DNA of 64,000 nucleotides, from contig NZ_JBBIUQ010000017.1 of the NCBI RefSeq assembly GCF_037440165.1, positions 6,315-70,314 of the forward strand, read 5' to 3'. Of the stretch, positions 53,172 through 63,375 are shown piece after piece. The translations under genes and the position numbers were made by a program. The DNA comes from Ignavibacterium sp037440165. Its GTDB lineage: Bacteria; Bacteroidota; Ignavibacteria; Ignavibacteriales; Ignavibacteriaceae. Positions within the stretch are counted from its first letter, which is position 1. Each line of letters opens with the position of its first letter. The notes beneath the pieces are model-generated. The model was not told the DNA's origin. It did not search any database and was given only the letters and a program-made list of their open reading frames with translations.

Positions 53172-56100
53172 ATGAAATCCGACAAACTTCTTCTCATCTT
53201 TTTAATTTTATTAATTACAAACCTCATCATCGCTCAAGATGAAGAAAAGAAAGAAGATAAAACTCCATATAAATCTTCTACATTTAATGGATTAAAATTT
53301 CGCTTAATTGGTCCTGCTGTAACTTCGGGCAGAGTTACTGATTTTGCAGTTAACCCGAATAACTTTCACGAATTCTATGTGGCAGTAGCATGCGGTAATG
53401 TCTGGAAGACAACTAATTCCGGAACAACCTGGACACCGATTTTTGATAGTTACGGCTCACATTCAATCGGTTGTGTTACACTTGACCCTAACAATCCGCA
53501 TGTTGTTTATGTTGGTACTGGTGAGAATAATTCACAGAGAAGTGTTAGCTGGGGCGATGGAGTTTACAGAAGTGAAGATGGCGGAAAAAGTTTTAAGAAT
53601 ATCGGATTGAAAAAATCTGAACATATTGCAAAAATTTTAATTGATCCAAGAGACAGTAGAGTAATTTATGTTGCAGCTCAGGGACCGCTTTGGGGAGATG
53701 GTGGTCAGCGCGGTTTATATAAATCAACCGACTATGGAACAACCTGGGATTCAGTTCTTTACATCAGCCCGAGAACAGGCGTAACTGATGTCGTAATGGA
53801 TCCGAGAAAACCGGATGTTCTTTACGCAGCTTCTTATCAAAGAAGAAGACATGTATGGACTTTGATTAACGGCGGACCGGAAAGCGCAATTTATAAATCC
53901 ACAGATGCTGGTAAAAGCTGGAAGAAACTTGAATCTGGCTTACCATCTGGTGATGTTGGAAGAATTGGATTGGCAATTTCTCCTGTTAATCCAGATTACA
54001 TTTATGCGATCATTGAAGCAGCAGATGATGAAAGCGGTTTTTATCGTTCTACAAATCGTGGTGCAAGCTGGGAAAAAATGAGTGACTACAAAAATGTTAG
54101 TCCTCAGTACTACTCCGAAATCTTTTGTGATCCGATTGATGTTAATAAAGTTTATGTGATGGACACTTACTCAGCAATAACAACTGATGGTGGTAAAACT
54201 TTCACACAAATTTCTACCAAAGTAAGACATGTAGATGATCATGCTTTCTGGATAAATCCTGATAACACCAATCATTATTTAATTGGTGGCGATGGTGGAA
54301 TTTATGAAACCTTCGATGGTGGAAAGACTTTTCACTTCAAAGATAATTTACCAATCACTCAATTCTACAGAGTCAGTGTTGATAATTTTCAGCCATTCTA
54401 CAGAATAATGGGAGGAACACAGGATAACAATAGCATGATTGCTCCATCTCAAACTATAAATGAAGAAGGAATTGTTAATGCAGATTGGATCCCACTGGTT
54501 GGCGGTGATGGATATGAAGCGCTGACTGATCCAACAAATCCAAATATTATCTATTGTCTCTGGCAATACGGTGGCTTAACAAGATATGATATGCAAAGCG
54601 GAGAATTGTTCAGCATAAAACCTCAGGAAAAAGAAGGCGAAGAACCTTACAGATGGAACTGGGATACACCTTTAATTATTAGTCCGCACAACCCAACAAG
54701 ACTTTATGTTGCTGCGAATAAATTATTCCGAAGTGATGACAGAGGAAACAGCTGGCAGGCAATAAGCGATGATCTCACAAGAAGAATCGATCGCAACAAA
54801 CTTCCTGTAATGGGAAAAATCTGGAGTGTTGATGCAGTTGCAAAAAATGCTTCAACATCTTTCTATGGAAATATTGTTTCATTAAGTGAGTCACCACTTG
54901 TTGAGGGATTAATTTATGTTGGAACCGATGATGGATTGGTTCAGGTTACTGAAGACGGTGGAAAGAATTGGAGAAGAATTGAAAAGTTCCCGGGCGTTCC
55001 CGAAACAACTTATGTAAGCTGCCTTTATGCATCGCTATTTGATCCAAATACAGTCTATGCAACTTTCGACAATCACAAGCGCGCAGATTTCAACCCTTAT
55101 GTGTTTGTAAGTAATGACAGAGGTAAAAGTTGGAAGTCGATTAGTGGCGATTTAAAAGAACCTTTCGTAGTTTATTCAATCATTCAGGACCACGTTAAAC
55201 CAGATTTACTTTTTATCGGAACTGAATATGGTGTTTTCTTTACAATTAATAGTGGAAAAAACTGGATTCAACTAAAAGGAAACTTACCTACTAATGCAGT
55301 AAGAGATCTTGATATTCAAAGAAGAGAAAATGATCTGGCATTAGCGACATTTGGAAGAGGATTTTATATTCTTGATAACTACTCGCCGCTGAGAGACATC
55401 ACAGAAAAAAATCTTGAAGAAGAGAATTATAAACTCTTTGCAGTTAAAGATGCGTTAATGTTCATCAAAAGAAATGCAACATTCGGCTCTCTTGGTTCAT
55501 CGTTCTTCAAGGCAGATAATCCACCATTTGGTGCAACCTTTACTTATTACATCAAAGAAGCACCGAAGACGCTTAAGGAATTAAGAAAAGAAAAAGAGAA
55601 AGAACTTATTAAAAAAGGTGAGCCGGTTTATTATCCAAGCTGGGAAGATTTAAGAAAAGAAGATGATGAAATAAAACCATATCTACTTTTTACTGTTTAT
55701 GATGATGCTGGAAACATTGTTCGCAAAATAAAATCTGATGTTAAAGAAGGAATAAACAGAATCACCTGGGATTTAAGATATCCATCAGCCAGTCCTGTAA
55801 AGAAAGCAGACTCAAAGGATGAAAGCGGTTATCCTGTAATGCCCGGTAAGTATAAAGTTACAATGTCACTGTTTCACCGCGATGAATTAAAACAAGTTGC
55901 TGGTCCTATTGAATTTGAAGCTAAAGTATTAAACAATGTTACATTGCCTGCAGAAGATCGTGTTGAGTTAGTTGCATTTCAGAAAAAAGTAACTGAGCTT
56001 AACCGAGCAGTTCAGGGCGCAATTGAATCTTCGAATGATTTAAAAAATAAAATTGCACTTATAAAAACAGCTTTACTCAGAACTGAAAATGCTCCGCATA

Positions 56101-56429
56101 AACTTATTGAAGAAGCTGATAGAATTTCTCTGGAAAACTTAAATCTTTATCGTAAACTCACCGGTGATGATGTTGTAGCTAAACGAAATGAACCATTTTA
56201 TCCGGGGATTGCAGACAGAGTCGGTGAAGTTGTTTATGGAATGTGGCAAACTACTTCTGCACCAACACAAACTTACAGAGATAATTACAGAATTGCTTCG
56301 AATGAGTTTAAACCCGTGCTTGATAATTTGAAAAGATTAATTGAATATGATTTGAAAAACCTCGAAACAGAACTTGAAAAACTTAAAGCTCCTTACACAC
56401 CGGGAAGATTACCCGACTGGAAGGAATAA
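53172..56429 (+). CDS. Large secreted BNR/sortilin-type beta-propeller protein
   Basis: About 1085 residues from ATG 53172 (GGAGTAG upstream); the longer TTG frame adds 18 residues without sense. A signal peptide (LITNLIIAQ) is followed by many sortilin/Asp-box repeats of the form SxDxGxxW (for example KTTNSGTTW, RSEDGGKSF, KSTDAGKSW, TEDGGKNW) across about residues 40-790, forming one or two propellers. The last 300 residues hold a helical C-terminal domain after a Fn3-like strand segment. Such proteins are annotated as VPS10 or glycosyl-hydrolase-like; the function is unknown but it is probably extracellular or periplasmic and protein- or glycan-binding. Confidence 0.88.
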   Translation: MKSDKLLLIFLILLITNLIIAQDEEKKEDKTPYKSSTFNGLKFRLIGPAVTSGRVTDFAVNPNNFHEFYVAVACGNVWKTTNSGTTWTPIFDSYGSHSIGCVTLDPNNPHVVYVGTGENNSQRSVSWGDGVYRSEDGGKSFKNIGLKKSEHIAKILIDPRDSRVIYVAAQGPLWGDGGQRGLYKSTDYGTTWDSVLYISPRTGVTDVVMDPRKPDVLYAASYQRRRHVWTLINGGPESAIYKSTDAGKSWKKLESGLPSGDVGRIGLAISPVNPDYIYAIIEAADDESGFYRSTNRGASWEKMSDYKNVSPQYYSEIFCDPIDVNKVYVMDTYSAITTDGGKTFTQISTKVRHVDDHAFWINPDNTNHYLIGGDGGIYETFDGGKTFHFKDNLPITQFYRVSVDNFQPFYRIMGGTQDNNSMIAPSQTINEEGIVNADWIPLVGGDGYEALTDPTNPNIIYCLWQYGGLTRYDMQSGELFSIKPQEKEGEEPYRWNWDTPLIISPHNPTRLYVAANKLFRSDDRGNSWQAISDDLTRRIDRNKLPVMGKIWSVDAVAKNASTSFYGNIVSLSESPLVEGLIYVGTDDGLVQVTEDGGKNWRRIEKFPGVPETTYVSCLYASLFDPNTVYATFDNHKRADFNPYVFVSNDRGKSWKSISGDLKEPFVVYSIIQDHVKPDLLFIGTEYGVFFTINSGKNWIQLKGNLPTNAVRDLDIQRRENDLALATFGRGFYILDNYSPLRDITEKNLEEENYKLFAVKDALMFIKRNATFGSLGSSFFKADNPPFGATFTYYIKEAPKTLKELRKEKEKELIKKGEPVYYPSWEDLRKEDDEIKPYLLFTVYDDAGNIVRKIKSDVKEGINRITWDLRYPSASPVKKADSKDESGYPVMPGKYKVTMSLFHRDELKQVAGPIEFEAKVLNNVTLPAEDRVELVAFQKKVTELNRAVQGAIESSNDLKNKIALIKTALLRTENAPHKLIEEADRISLENLNLYRKLTGDDVVAKRNEPFYPGIADRVGEVVYGMWQTTSAPTQTYRDNYRIASNEFKPVLDNLKRLIEYDLKNLETELEKLKAPYTPGRLPDWKE

Positions 56430-56435
56430 AATTAA

Positions 56436-56490
56436 TTGCGGCTTTGCGTCTCTGCGTGAATTACACCTGCAGAGGCGCATTCAACCGCAA
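56436..56490. repeat. Inverted repeat between convergent genes
   Basis: TTGCGG (56436-56441) pairs with CCGCAA (56485-56490), with imperfect internal pairing (TTTGCGTCTCTGCG against GCAGAGGCGCATT). It lies between the BNR gene and the convergent SDR gene. Confidence 0.6.
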
Positions 56491-56523
56491 CAAATAATTA
56501 GAATTCATCTTAATTTTTTTTCG

Positions 56524-57375
56524 CTAATTTATCTTCCTGATAAGTTCTTCACTCATTTCCCACAAAGATTTTTGCAATGATTTATCGTAAGAGATATCTG
56601 CAGATTTCTTTTCTTTCATTTCATAATAAAATTTTGCTGTCAGATTTTTAACTTCATCAGATGTTGCCAAATAAATTATTGTTCGGGATGCCTTCTTTGG
56701 AGAGATTAACTGACGCTTAAGTAAATAATAAACAAGGTGCTTTAACCAAAATTTCAGTCCATTATTCCGTGAAAAATTTGTAGCTACTCCGCCTGGATCT
56801 ACAACAAATGTTTTCACATTATTTTCCTTCAATCTTTCAGCGAGTTCATAAGTGAACAGAACATTCGCAAGTTTTGAGTCCGAATATTGCTTTCTCCCAT
56901 CATAAGCCGCTGGATCAGTAATATTTTTTATAACTCCCTTTCCACCATAATGAACTCCCGAAGAGATATTAATTATTCTCGGATCATCAGAATTTTGTAA
57001 TAGAGGCAGCAATTCGTTTGTAAGGATAAAATGACCAAGATGATTTGTTGCGAGCGTTATTTCTATTCCTTCATCAGTTAATTGATGATTAAGAAATCTT
57101 GCACCAGCATTATTGATTAAAAAATCAAGTCTGTTAAAATCGTTTTTAATCCTACCAGATATTTTCTTTACATCTTTAATCAAAGAAATATCAGCCACAT
57201 AATATTTTACTTTTTCATTTCCTGTTTTCTTTTTAATATGTTCAGAAACCTGTTTACACTTCTGTTCATTTCTTCCGAGCAAAATTACACTGTAACCAGA
57301 TTCTGCTAATCCAAAAGCTGTTGATTTACCTATTCCTGATGTTGCCCCGGTAATGAGACATATTCTTTCATTCAT
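56524..57375 (-). CDS. Short-chain dehydrogenase/reductase
   Basis: 283 residues: TGATSGIGKSTA (cofactor loop), NNAGAR, an ISS strand (NISSGVHYGG) and YSDSKLAN with the catalytic Tyr-x3-Lys. It resembles the retinol-dehydrogenase/WW-oxidoreductase-like SDR group. Substrate unknown. Its ATG overlaps the DUF2779 gene stop by 4 bases (ATGA), so the two are translationally coupled. Confidence 0.9.
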   Translation of the reverse strand: MNERICLITGATSGIGKSTAFGLAESGYSVILLGRNEQKCKQVSEHIKKKTGNEKVKYYVADISLIKDVKKISGRIKNDFNRLDFLINNAGARFLNHQLTDEGIEITLATNHLGHFILTNELLPLLQNSDDPRIINISSGVHYGGKGVIKNITDPAAYDGRKQYSDSKLANVLFTYELAERLKENNVKTFVVDPGGVATNFSRNNGLKFWLKHLVYYLLKRQLISPKKASRTIIYLATSDEVKNLTAKFYYEMKEKKSADISYDKSLQKSLWEMSEELIRKIN

Positions 57376-58850
57376 AAAACGATCTCCAGTTTTTCAAGAA
57401 TTTTAACCATAGCAAATGTATCAAGCTTACAATATTCAAGAAGATTTTTTCTTTTTTGATTCATTATCTCCCGACTTGTTTCACCAAAAAGACTTTCGAA
57501 AGTTAATGAAGCCAACCCTCCTTCATTGATTTCAAGATCATTATAATTTAATTCCGGTACAAGCGCAGGCAAAACATATTTTATTGAGTAAGAACCTTTC
57601 ATATCGTTGGTGTAATAATATTTTTTCTGAAATGGAATTATTAAATCTTTTATCCGTGAAATTACTTTGTGAATATTTTCTTTGTATTGCGGAAATGCTT
57701 CGGCTATTTCATTAAGTCTTTTAATTTCAAATGATTTGTTGTAAACGAGAATGTCTCCCTGTTCATCAAGATCACGAAGAAGATTTTCTATAAATGGAAC
57801 TCTCGGATCACCGGTTGCCTCAGCAAGAAATTCATAGTGAACTAGTTCGGCCTTTTTATTTTGAAGATAATGGAGTGAATACTGAAACGGTATTTGCATA
57901 TATGGTCTCGAATTATCAAACATAGGAACTGCCGGTTGAAATGTTTCGAAGTCCATAAAGTAAACCGGATAATTAATATCTTTCAGAAAATTTTTAATTT
58001 CTTCTGTGTCAATTAAATCTTTTCCATTCTTAAAAACATCAACCTGCATTTTCGCACTTCGCGGAAGTTTAAAGTCGTCAGCAATATCATCAATTGAAAT
58101 TATGCCCTGACTGTATAGTTCATATTTCTCATTAAGATGAACGCCACATAAATCAAAAACTGAATTTTCCGGAATATGTTTGCGGCAGTAATTATAAAAT
58201 CCGCAGATGTAAGGTGAGTAGCAATGCTCTCCGATATCAATATTCGGTATTTCTTTTTGCCTGAGAACATTTTTTAATCTAATTATGTTTTCTTCAATCC
58301 AATTTTGCATTGGAATAATTTCATCTAAAACCGATTCAACTTTAAACAGTTGATTCAAATCAAGTTCACCATTTCTAACATATTGGTTATTGATATAAAT
58401 TATAAAAAAATCTTTTAATTTGTATCCTGATTTTGTTATAAGCCAATATTGAAGTGCGGCATCAATAAGATAAACATCAGTAACAGAAGTTGAGCTTTTA
58501 ACTTCATAAATTTTTAATCCATCGTTTTCGTTAAGAAGTATATCGGCAACTGAGAGAGCTTCATCTGTTTGAAAAGCTGCTTCATAAATTATTTTTTGAT
58601 TTTTGTTCAGATAATCTCTGGTTGAGATTAGTGACTGCTCGTAGTCAGAATGTGATTCGGGCGATAAATCAATTCCACCGGGAAAAAGCTGCTGTGCTAA
58701 TTTGCCAACTTCAATCCCTCTCTTGAATATTGCTTTCTGCATTTCAGAAATTTCATCCATTTGATCATAATGATATTTATACAAATAGAAATGCTTTTCA
58801 CACTGAATGCCTCGTATGAAGGATGACTTACTGAGAAGATGTGTGTTCAT
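57372..58850 (-). CDS. DUF2779 protein: Cas4-like nuclease plus DnaQ-like exonuclease
   Basis: 492 residues. The N-terminal 230 residues have a RecB/Cas4-type PD-(D/E)xK core (VADILLNENDGLKIYEVKSSTSV, with the E-x-K pair) and a Cys-rich patch, HCYSPYICGFYNYC, matching the Fe-S cluster of Cas4/AddB-like nucleases. The C-terminal half is DUF2779, opening YFMDFETFQP, where Asp-x-Glu looks like the first motif of a DnaQ/RNase H-like exonuclease. It is a probable DNA repair or defence nuclease. No CRISPR array lies in the window. Confidence 0.82.
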   Translation of the reverse strand: MNTHLLSKSSFIRGIQCEKHFYLYKYHYDQMDEISEMQKAIFKRGIEVGKLAQQLFPGGIDLSPESHSDYEQSLISTRDYLNKNQKIIYEAAFQTDEALSVADILLNENDGLKIYEVKSSTSVTDVYLIDAALQYWLITKSGYKLKDFFIIYINNQYVRNGELDLNQLFKVESVLDEIIPMQNWIEENIIRLKNVLRQKEIPNIDIGEHCYSPYICGFYNYCRKHIPENSVFDLCGVHLNEKYELYSQGIISIDDIADDFKLPRSAKMQVDVFKNGKDLIDTEEIKNFLKDINYPVYFMDFETFQPAVPMFDNSRPYMQIPFQYSLHYLQNKKAELVHYEFLAEATGDPRVPFIENLLRDLDEQGDILVYNKSFEIKRLNEIAEAFPQYKENIHKVISRIKDLIIPFQKKYYYTNDMKGSYSIKYVLPALVPELNYNDLEINEGGLASLTFESLFGETSREIMNQKRKNLLEYCKLDTFAMVKILEKLEIVL

Positions 58851-58949
58851 TAATTTTCTTTCACAAGATGCTTTGAACTGACTTTTAACTGCTTCCCAAA
58901 TTTAGTTTATTTGCATCGAGATTGTAAAATTTTATATTCAAATGATTCT

Positions 58950-59399
58950 ATGAAAAAAATAAATTCATCACTAATTACAATTTGTTTGTTTTTGATTTCT
59001 CTTGAAGCCGCTGCTCAGGATAAAAGATTTACTCACAGTGCAGAAAATGGTTATATGTGGATTGATTATGAAAAATATTCCATTATGCGCGATATGAAAT
59101 ATGATTATCTGAGTTCAATGCTGGAAAGACAGAAGGTTATAAATTTATTTCAGCTTCAAGATGATTCTCTTAGCTGCAGAGAAGACATTAAAAATCTCCT
59201 TGAGTCCAATGAGCAGAATCAGATTGATTTAAGTTTAATGGTTAAACAGATTGATAAATTTTACAGTGAAGAGAAACTAAGAATAATTCCAATTGTCTTT
59301 GCTTACTGTTACTGTGTGAAAGAATTGGCGGGCAAATCGAAAAAAGAATTAACTGAATATTTAATCAAGATTCTGAAATTTTCTGAATCAGAACAATAG
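58950..59399 (+). CDS. Small secreted protein, unknown function
   Basis: 149 residues from ATG 58950, with a signal peptide ending EAAAQ; the TTG start 39 bases upstream would spoil it. The mature part is helical with charged residues and two conserved-looking cysteines in CREDIKNLLES and YCYCVKE. Not recognised. Its stop overlaps the convergent HTH gene by 12 bases. Confidence 0.65.
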   Translation: MKKINSSLITICLFLISLEAAAQDKRFTHSAENGYMWIDYEKYSIMRDMKYDYLSSMLERQKVINLFQLQDDSLSCREDIKNLLESNEQNQIDLSLMVKQIDKFYSEEKLRIIPIVFAYCYCVKELAGKSKKELTEYLIKILKFSESEQ

Positions 59400-59603
59400 C
59401 GGCTCGTCAGGTTTCTTTTTAGATTTTTTTTCTTTTTTCTTTTGCTGACTTTTAAGAAAATCACCGAAATCTTCTTTAGCTATAATATAAATTTTTCCAA
59501 CTTGTTCGGCTTTCAGATTACCAGAACGTATGTGATATAAAACTGCAGAGTGACTTACATTTAGCAGTTTAGCTACTTCCTGAACGCTGAAAAACTCTCG
59601 CAT
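59388..59603 (-). CDS. Excisionase-type (MerR-like) HTH DNA-binding protein
   Basis: 71 residues: FFSVQEVAKLLNVSHSAVLYHIRSGNLKAEQVGKIYIIAKEDFGDFL is a Xis/HTH_17 helix-turn-helix with its wing, followed by a Lys-rich tail ending DEPLLF. Such small proteins serve phages and mobile elements as well as chromosomal regulation. No integrase is nearby, so it is more likely a chromosomal regulator or a remnant. Confidence 0.85.
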   Translation of the reverse strand: MREFFSVQEVAKLLNVSHSAVLYHIRSGNLKAEQVGKIYIIAKEDFGDFLKSQQKKKEKKSKKKPDEPLLF

Positions 59604-59741
59604 TGATGAATCCTGTAATTATGAATACATCTTCAATAGCAATTTAATCAGCATTTAATAGATATTCAATTGATATTGATTGTTTTGGCAAATGATTTTA
59701 AGTTAAACAATAAATGTTGAAAAGTTAGTTGAACGCGTAAA

Positions 59742-60386
59742 ATGAACCTCCACTCAAAGTTACTGCTAATCACTTTGTTCTCTATTGCAATGGCTTATCT
59801 TGAATCTGCTGTTGTCGTGTACCTGAGAGAACTTTACTATCCGGAAGGATTTTATTTCCCCTTAAAATTAATCCCTGAAAACATTTTAATAATTGAATTA
59901 GGAAGAGAGCTTGCAACAATTATTATGTTACTAACAATCGGGTGGGTTTCAGGAAAAAATCTTTCTGAAAAAATTGCCTTCTTTCTTTTTTCATTTGGTG
60001 TTTGGGATATTTTCTATTACATCTGGCTTAAAGTTTTCCTAAACTGGCCAGAATCTTTATTTACTGATGATTTACTTTTTCTTATTCCCGTTCCATGGAT
60101 TTCTCCTGTGCTAGCACCGGTTTTGGTATCGATTGTCTTCATTCTATTTTCCATTTTAGTTTTAAGAGAGACTGAAGCTGGTAATAAAATTAAATTGGAT
60201 AAAATAAATTTTATTCTGATTCTTATTGGAGTTGCTTTGATTCTTATAAGCTTTGTTTGGGATTTTGAAAAAAGATTGAATTCTGTTTCGCCTGTGGAGT
60301 TTATGTGGATTGTTTTTGTGATTGGACTAATTTTTATGACAATAGGACTTTTTCAAATTATCTACAAAAAGAATAAAGAGGAGTGA
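59742..60386 (+). CDS. Six-helix membrane protein, unknown function
   Basis: 214 residues, with about six hydrophobic segments (near 7-25, 57-75, 80-98, 115-140, 155-172, 185-205). Short conserved-looking features are FSIAMAYLESAVVVYLRELYYP at the start and GVWDIFYYIWLKVFLNWPESLFTDDLLFLIPVPW in the middle. No enzymatic motif is recognised. Transcription ends toward the convergent M16 gene at a hairpin. Confidence 0.65.
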   Translation: MNLHSKLLLITLFSIAMAYLESAVVVYLRELYYPEGFYFPLKLIPENILIIELGRELATIIMLLTIGWVSGKNLSEKIAFFLFSFGVWDIFYYIWLKVFLNWPESLFTDDLLFLIPVPWISPVLAPVLVSIVFILFSILVLRETEAGNKIKLDKINFILILIGVALILISFVWDFEKRLNSVSPVEFMWIVFVIGLIFMTIGLFQIIYKKNKEE

Positions 60387-60401
60387 TTCTCACGCAAAGA
60401 C

Positions 60402-60437
60402 GCCAGGACGCAAAATTAAGATACTCTGCATCCTGGC
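60402..60437. repeat. Inverted repeat between convergent genes
   Basis: GCCAGGA (60402-60408) pairs with TCCTGGC (60431-60437), 15 bases after the membrane-protein stop and 10 bases before the M16 stop. Another of the junction repeats, probably terminating both transcripts. Confidence 0.65.
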
Positions 60438-60447
60438 AATCATAAAT

Positions 60448-63285
60448 TTATTTCACTACTTTTCCATCTTTGTCAAGAAGAATTGGATCGCCGAAACCAA
60501 ACTGTTTTAGAGATTCATACTGAGTTGCTTTATCACCAACAATCAGATAAATCATTTTATCCGGCTGCAAATATTTTTGTGCAAGCTTCTTGTGTTCATC
60601 AGCTGTCATTTGCTGAATTTGTTTTTCCTGATTTTTTATGTAATCAAATGGAAGATTGTATTTTGCAATCTGTGAAAGCATTCCTCGTAAAGCACCAAGA
60701 GTTTCAAATCTTAATGCATTCGATTTAAGCAGAGAATTTTTTGTGAAGTTAATATCTTCAGCACTGATTCCGTTCCGGTATTTAATAATTTCATCTCTGA
60801 ATATCTGTGCTGATTCAAGAGTTGCATTCGTTTGAACTGCAGCGCTTGCAATAAAATAACCTGGTAATTCTGTGCCGCGAAAATCAGTTCTGGCACCATA
60901 GGTAAACCCTTTTTCTTCTCTAAGGATAAGATTAACAGTTCCATTGAAGCTTCCGCCAAGTTTATAATTCATTACATAAGCTTTATAGAATTCCTGATTC
61001 GTATAAGCAGGCCCTGCATGTCCTATTCTTATTTCAGATTGTTTTGCGTTAGGGAAATCGATGAAATAAACTATTGGCTTATCACTCATCTTTGTCTCAG
61101 GATAAGATTTAATCGTAACAGGTTTCTCTTTCCATTTTAATTCAAGTGATTTAAATATTTTAACAACATCATCTTTCTTAATATTTCCGGCGAATGAAAC
61201 ACTTGCGATTTGAGGTGCAATATTTTTTTCGTAATAATTTTTCAAATCATCAAGTGTAATTGAATTGACAGACTCTTCTGTTCCAAGAATACTGTGAGAA
61301 TAAATATGCTCATCGCCGTAAATAAGTTTCTGAAAAACATTATTCGCAATTACTGATGGATTAGATTTATTTCTTCTGATATTTTCAATTGTTTCCTGTT
61401 TTAATCTTGCAAATTCTTTTTCATCCCATCTTGGTTCCAATAAAATTTCTTCAGCAAGTTTATAAACATCGTTAAACTTTGAACTGAGACAATTTGCCTG
61501 CAGAACTATCGATTCATTGGTTGCATAAACTGTAATTCTTGCACCAAGATTATCAATTGCATCTTCGAGTTCAACAGGTGTTTTAAATTTTGTCCCCTGA
61601 TTAAGCATCCTTGCAGTTAAATTGGCAACTCCGGGCTTGTTCAAATCATCCTGCAGAAATCCACCTTTAACCTCAATCTGAAAATCAAAAAGCGGGAGTT
61701 CTTTATATTCAATTCCGAGCAATCTTATTCCGTTCTTAAGTTTCTCTTCCCATACTTTTGGAACATTGATTAAAGGATCGGAACCAAGAGCAGGAACAAT
61801 GTTTCTGTCAAATGCTGATGGTATTGGCTCAGCTTTTATCTGATTATCCGGATTTGAATTTCTTGCTTTAATTTCTTCCTCATTCAGTGGTTTGATTTGT
61901 TCTTCAGGCACTACAAAATTTTCTGATGAGGTAGCAGCCAACTCAACTTTACCGGCAGGAACAAAACTGGTTAGAACATAATTTTTGTTTTTAATATACT
62001 TGTTATAAACTCTCCACACATCTTCTTTGGTAACTGCAAGACTATTTTTCAATTCCTTTGATAAGTAATCAGGTGAGCTGGCATACTCATTCATTTGTGC
62101 AAGCATAAATGATTTGCCCAACACACTTGCAATACTGCTGTAGAAGTTTGTTTCAATACCCGCTTTTATTCTTTCAAGATCAGCGTCGGTAAACCCATCT
62201 TTCTCAAACTTCTGAAATGCTTCGAAAATTGCTAGTTCAACCTCTGAGAGATTTTTATTTGGAAATGTTCTCACTCTGATTCTAAAATCGCCCGCAATTT
62301 CACTGCTGTTCTGAAAAACATTTACAGACGGTGCAAGCTTTTTCTCATCAACTATCACTTTGTAAAACGGAGATCTTTTGCCTTTAGCAAGCAGATCAGC
62401 AAGAACATCTAGTGCATAAGAATCTTTATTAAATTGTTCAACTGTTGGAAATACCATATTAAGCTCAGGCGATTGTGCAAATTTATCTTCGTAGTAAGCT
62501 CGTTTGGTTGCCTTTAACTCTACCGGCATCGGTTTAAGATCAGAAACTGGGACAGATGGTTTTAATTCACCAAAATATTTTTCAATCAATTTTTTTGTTT
62601 CTGATTTATCAAAGTCTCCAGCGACAACTAAAGTTGCATTATTTGGTCCGTACCAGGTTTTATAAAATTCGTGGACATCTTTTAATGTGGCGTTTTGTAA
62701 ATCAACAAGTTCGCCTATTACTTCCCAGCCGTAAGGATGTCCCTGTGGATAAAGCAATTTGTTTATTACATAACTTGTGTGACCATAAGGTTGGTTATCA
62801 ACTCTTTGTCTTTTTTCATTCTGTACAACTTCCTGCTGATTTAAAAATGCTTCCTGAGTTACAGTTGGAAGCAAATAACCCATTCTGTCTGATTCAAGCC
62901 ACAGTACAAGTTCGAGTGCATTCTTTGGTACAATCTGATAATAAATTGTTCCATCCTGCCATGTTCCGCCATTCAGTGTTCCGCCATTCTCCTGAATGTA
63001 TTTGAAAAACTTATCCTGACCAACATGCTGCGATTCCTGAAACATCATATGTTCGAACAAATGTGCAAAACCTGTTTTGCCAGGCTTTTCTCTATTTGAA
63101 CCAACATGATAAAGAATAGTTACTGATACTATCGGATCGGATTTATCTTCGTGAAGAATTACTTCCAGTCCATTTTGCAATTTGTATTTTTCATAATCAA
63201 GATTAAACTTTTCACCTGATTGGGAATAGATGCTGATTGTAAAGAGAATTGGTAATGTTAAAAAGAGAAATTTACTTGAGAACAT
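60448..63285 (-). CDS. Secreted M16 zinc peptidase, two-domain
   Basis: 945 residues. I start at MFSSKFL because GGAGGA lies 3-8 bases before that ATG; the upstream ATGs would put extra residues before the signal peptide. The first half carries HLFEH (75-79) and a distal Glu in EVVQNEKRQR, the complete inverted HxxEH site; the second half (from about 505) is the homologous inactive domain. It digests short peptides in a closed chamber in the periplasm. A convergent hairpin ends the transcript. Confidence 0.93.
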   Translation of the reverse strand: MFSSKFLFLTLPILFTISIYSQSGEKFNLDYEKYKLQNGLEVILHEDKSDPIVSVTILYHVGSNREKPGKTGFAHLFEHMMFQESQHVGQDKFFKYIQENGGTLNGGTWQDGTIYYQIVPKNALELVLWLESDRMGYLLPTVTQEAFLNQQEVVQNEKRQRVDNQPYGHTSYVINKLLYPQGHPYGWEVIGELVDLQNATLKDVHEFYKTWYGPNNATLVVAGDFDKSETKKLIEKYFGELKPSVPVSDLKPMPVELKATKRAYYEDKFAQSPELNMVFPTVEQFNKDSYALDVLADLLAKGKRSPFYKVIVDEKKLAPSVNVFQNSSEIAGDFRIRVRTFPNKNLSEVELAIFEAFQKFEKDGFTDADLERIKAGIETNFYSSIASVLGKSFMLAQMNEYASSPDYLSKELKNSLAVTKEDVWRVYNKYIKNKNYVLTSFVPAGKVELAATSSENFVVPEEQIKPLNEEEIKARNSNPDNQIKAEPIPSAFDRNIVPALGSDPLINVPKVWEEKLKNGIRLLGIEYKELPLFDFQIEVKGGFLQDDLNKPGVANLTARMLNQGTKFKTPVELEDAIDNLGARITVYATNESIVLQANCLSSKFNDVYKLAEEILLEPRWDEKEFARLKQETIENIRRNKSNPSVIANNVFQKLIYGDEHIYSHSILGTEESVNSITLDDLKNYYEKNIAPQIASVSFAGNIKKDDVVKIFKSLELKWKEKPVTIKSYPETKMSDKPIVYFIDFPNAKQSEIRIGHAGPAYTNQEFYKAYVMNYKLGGSFNGTVNLILREEKGFTYGARTDFRGTELPGYFIASAAVQTNATLESAQIFRDEIIKYRNGISAEDINFTKNSLLKSNALRFETLGALRGMLSQIAKYNLPFDYIKNQEKQIQQMTADEHKKLAQKYLQPDKMIYLIVGDKATQYESLKQFGFGDPILLDKDGKVVK

Positions 63286-63375
63286 TTTTCCTCCGAACAT
63301 GAATTTTGTACGCAAATATCGGAAGAGAAATGTAATAACTGAAATGTAAAAATGATGAACGGTTACAAAATTATT

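Noticed and set aside
59388..59603. Evidence for an integrated phage or plasmid from the excisionase-like HTH
   Set aside because: No integrase, attachment repeat or phage gene nearby; chromosomal gene order is normal on both sides.
62556..63005. 149-residue plus-strand frame opposite the M16 peptidase
   Set aside because: Shadow of the active-site region of the peptidase on the other strand; low-complexity composition and no start context.
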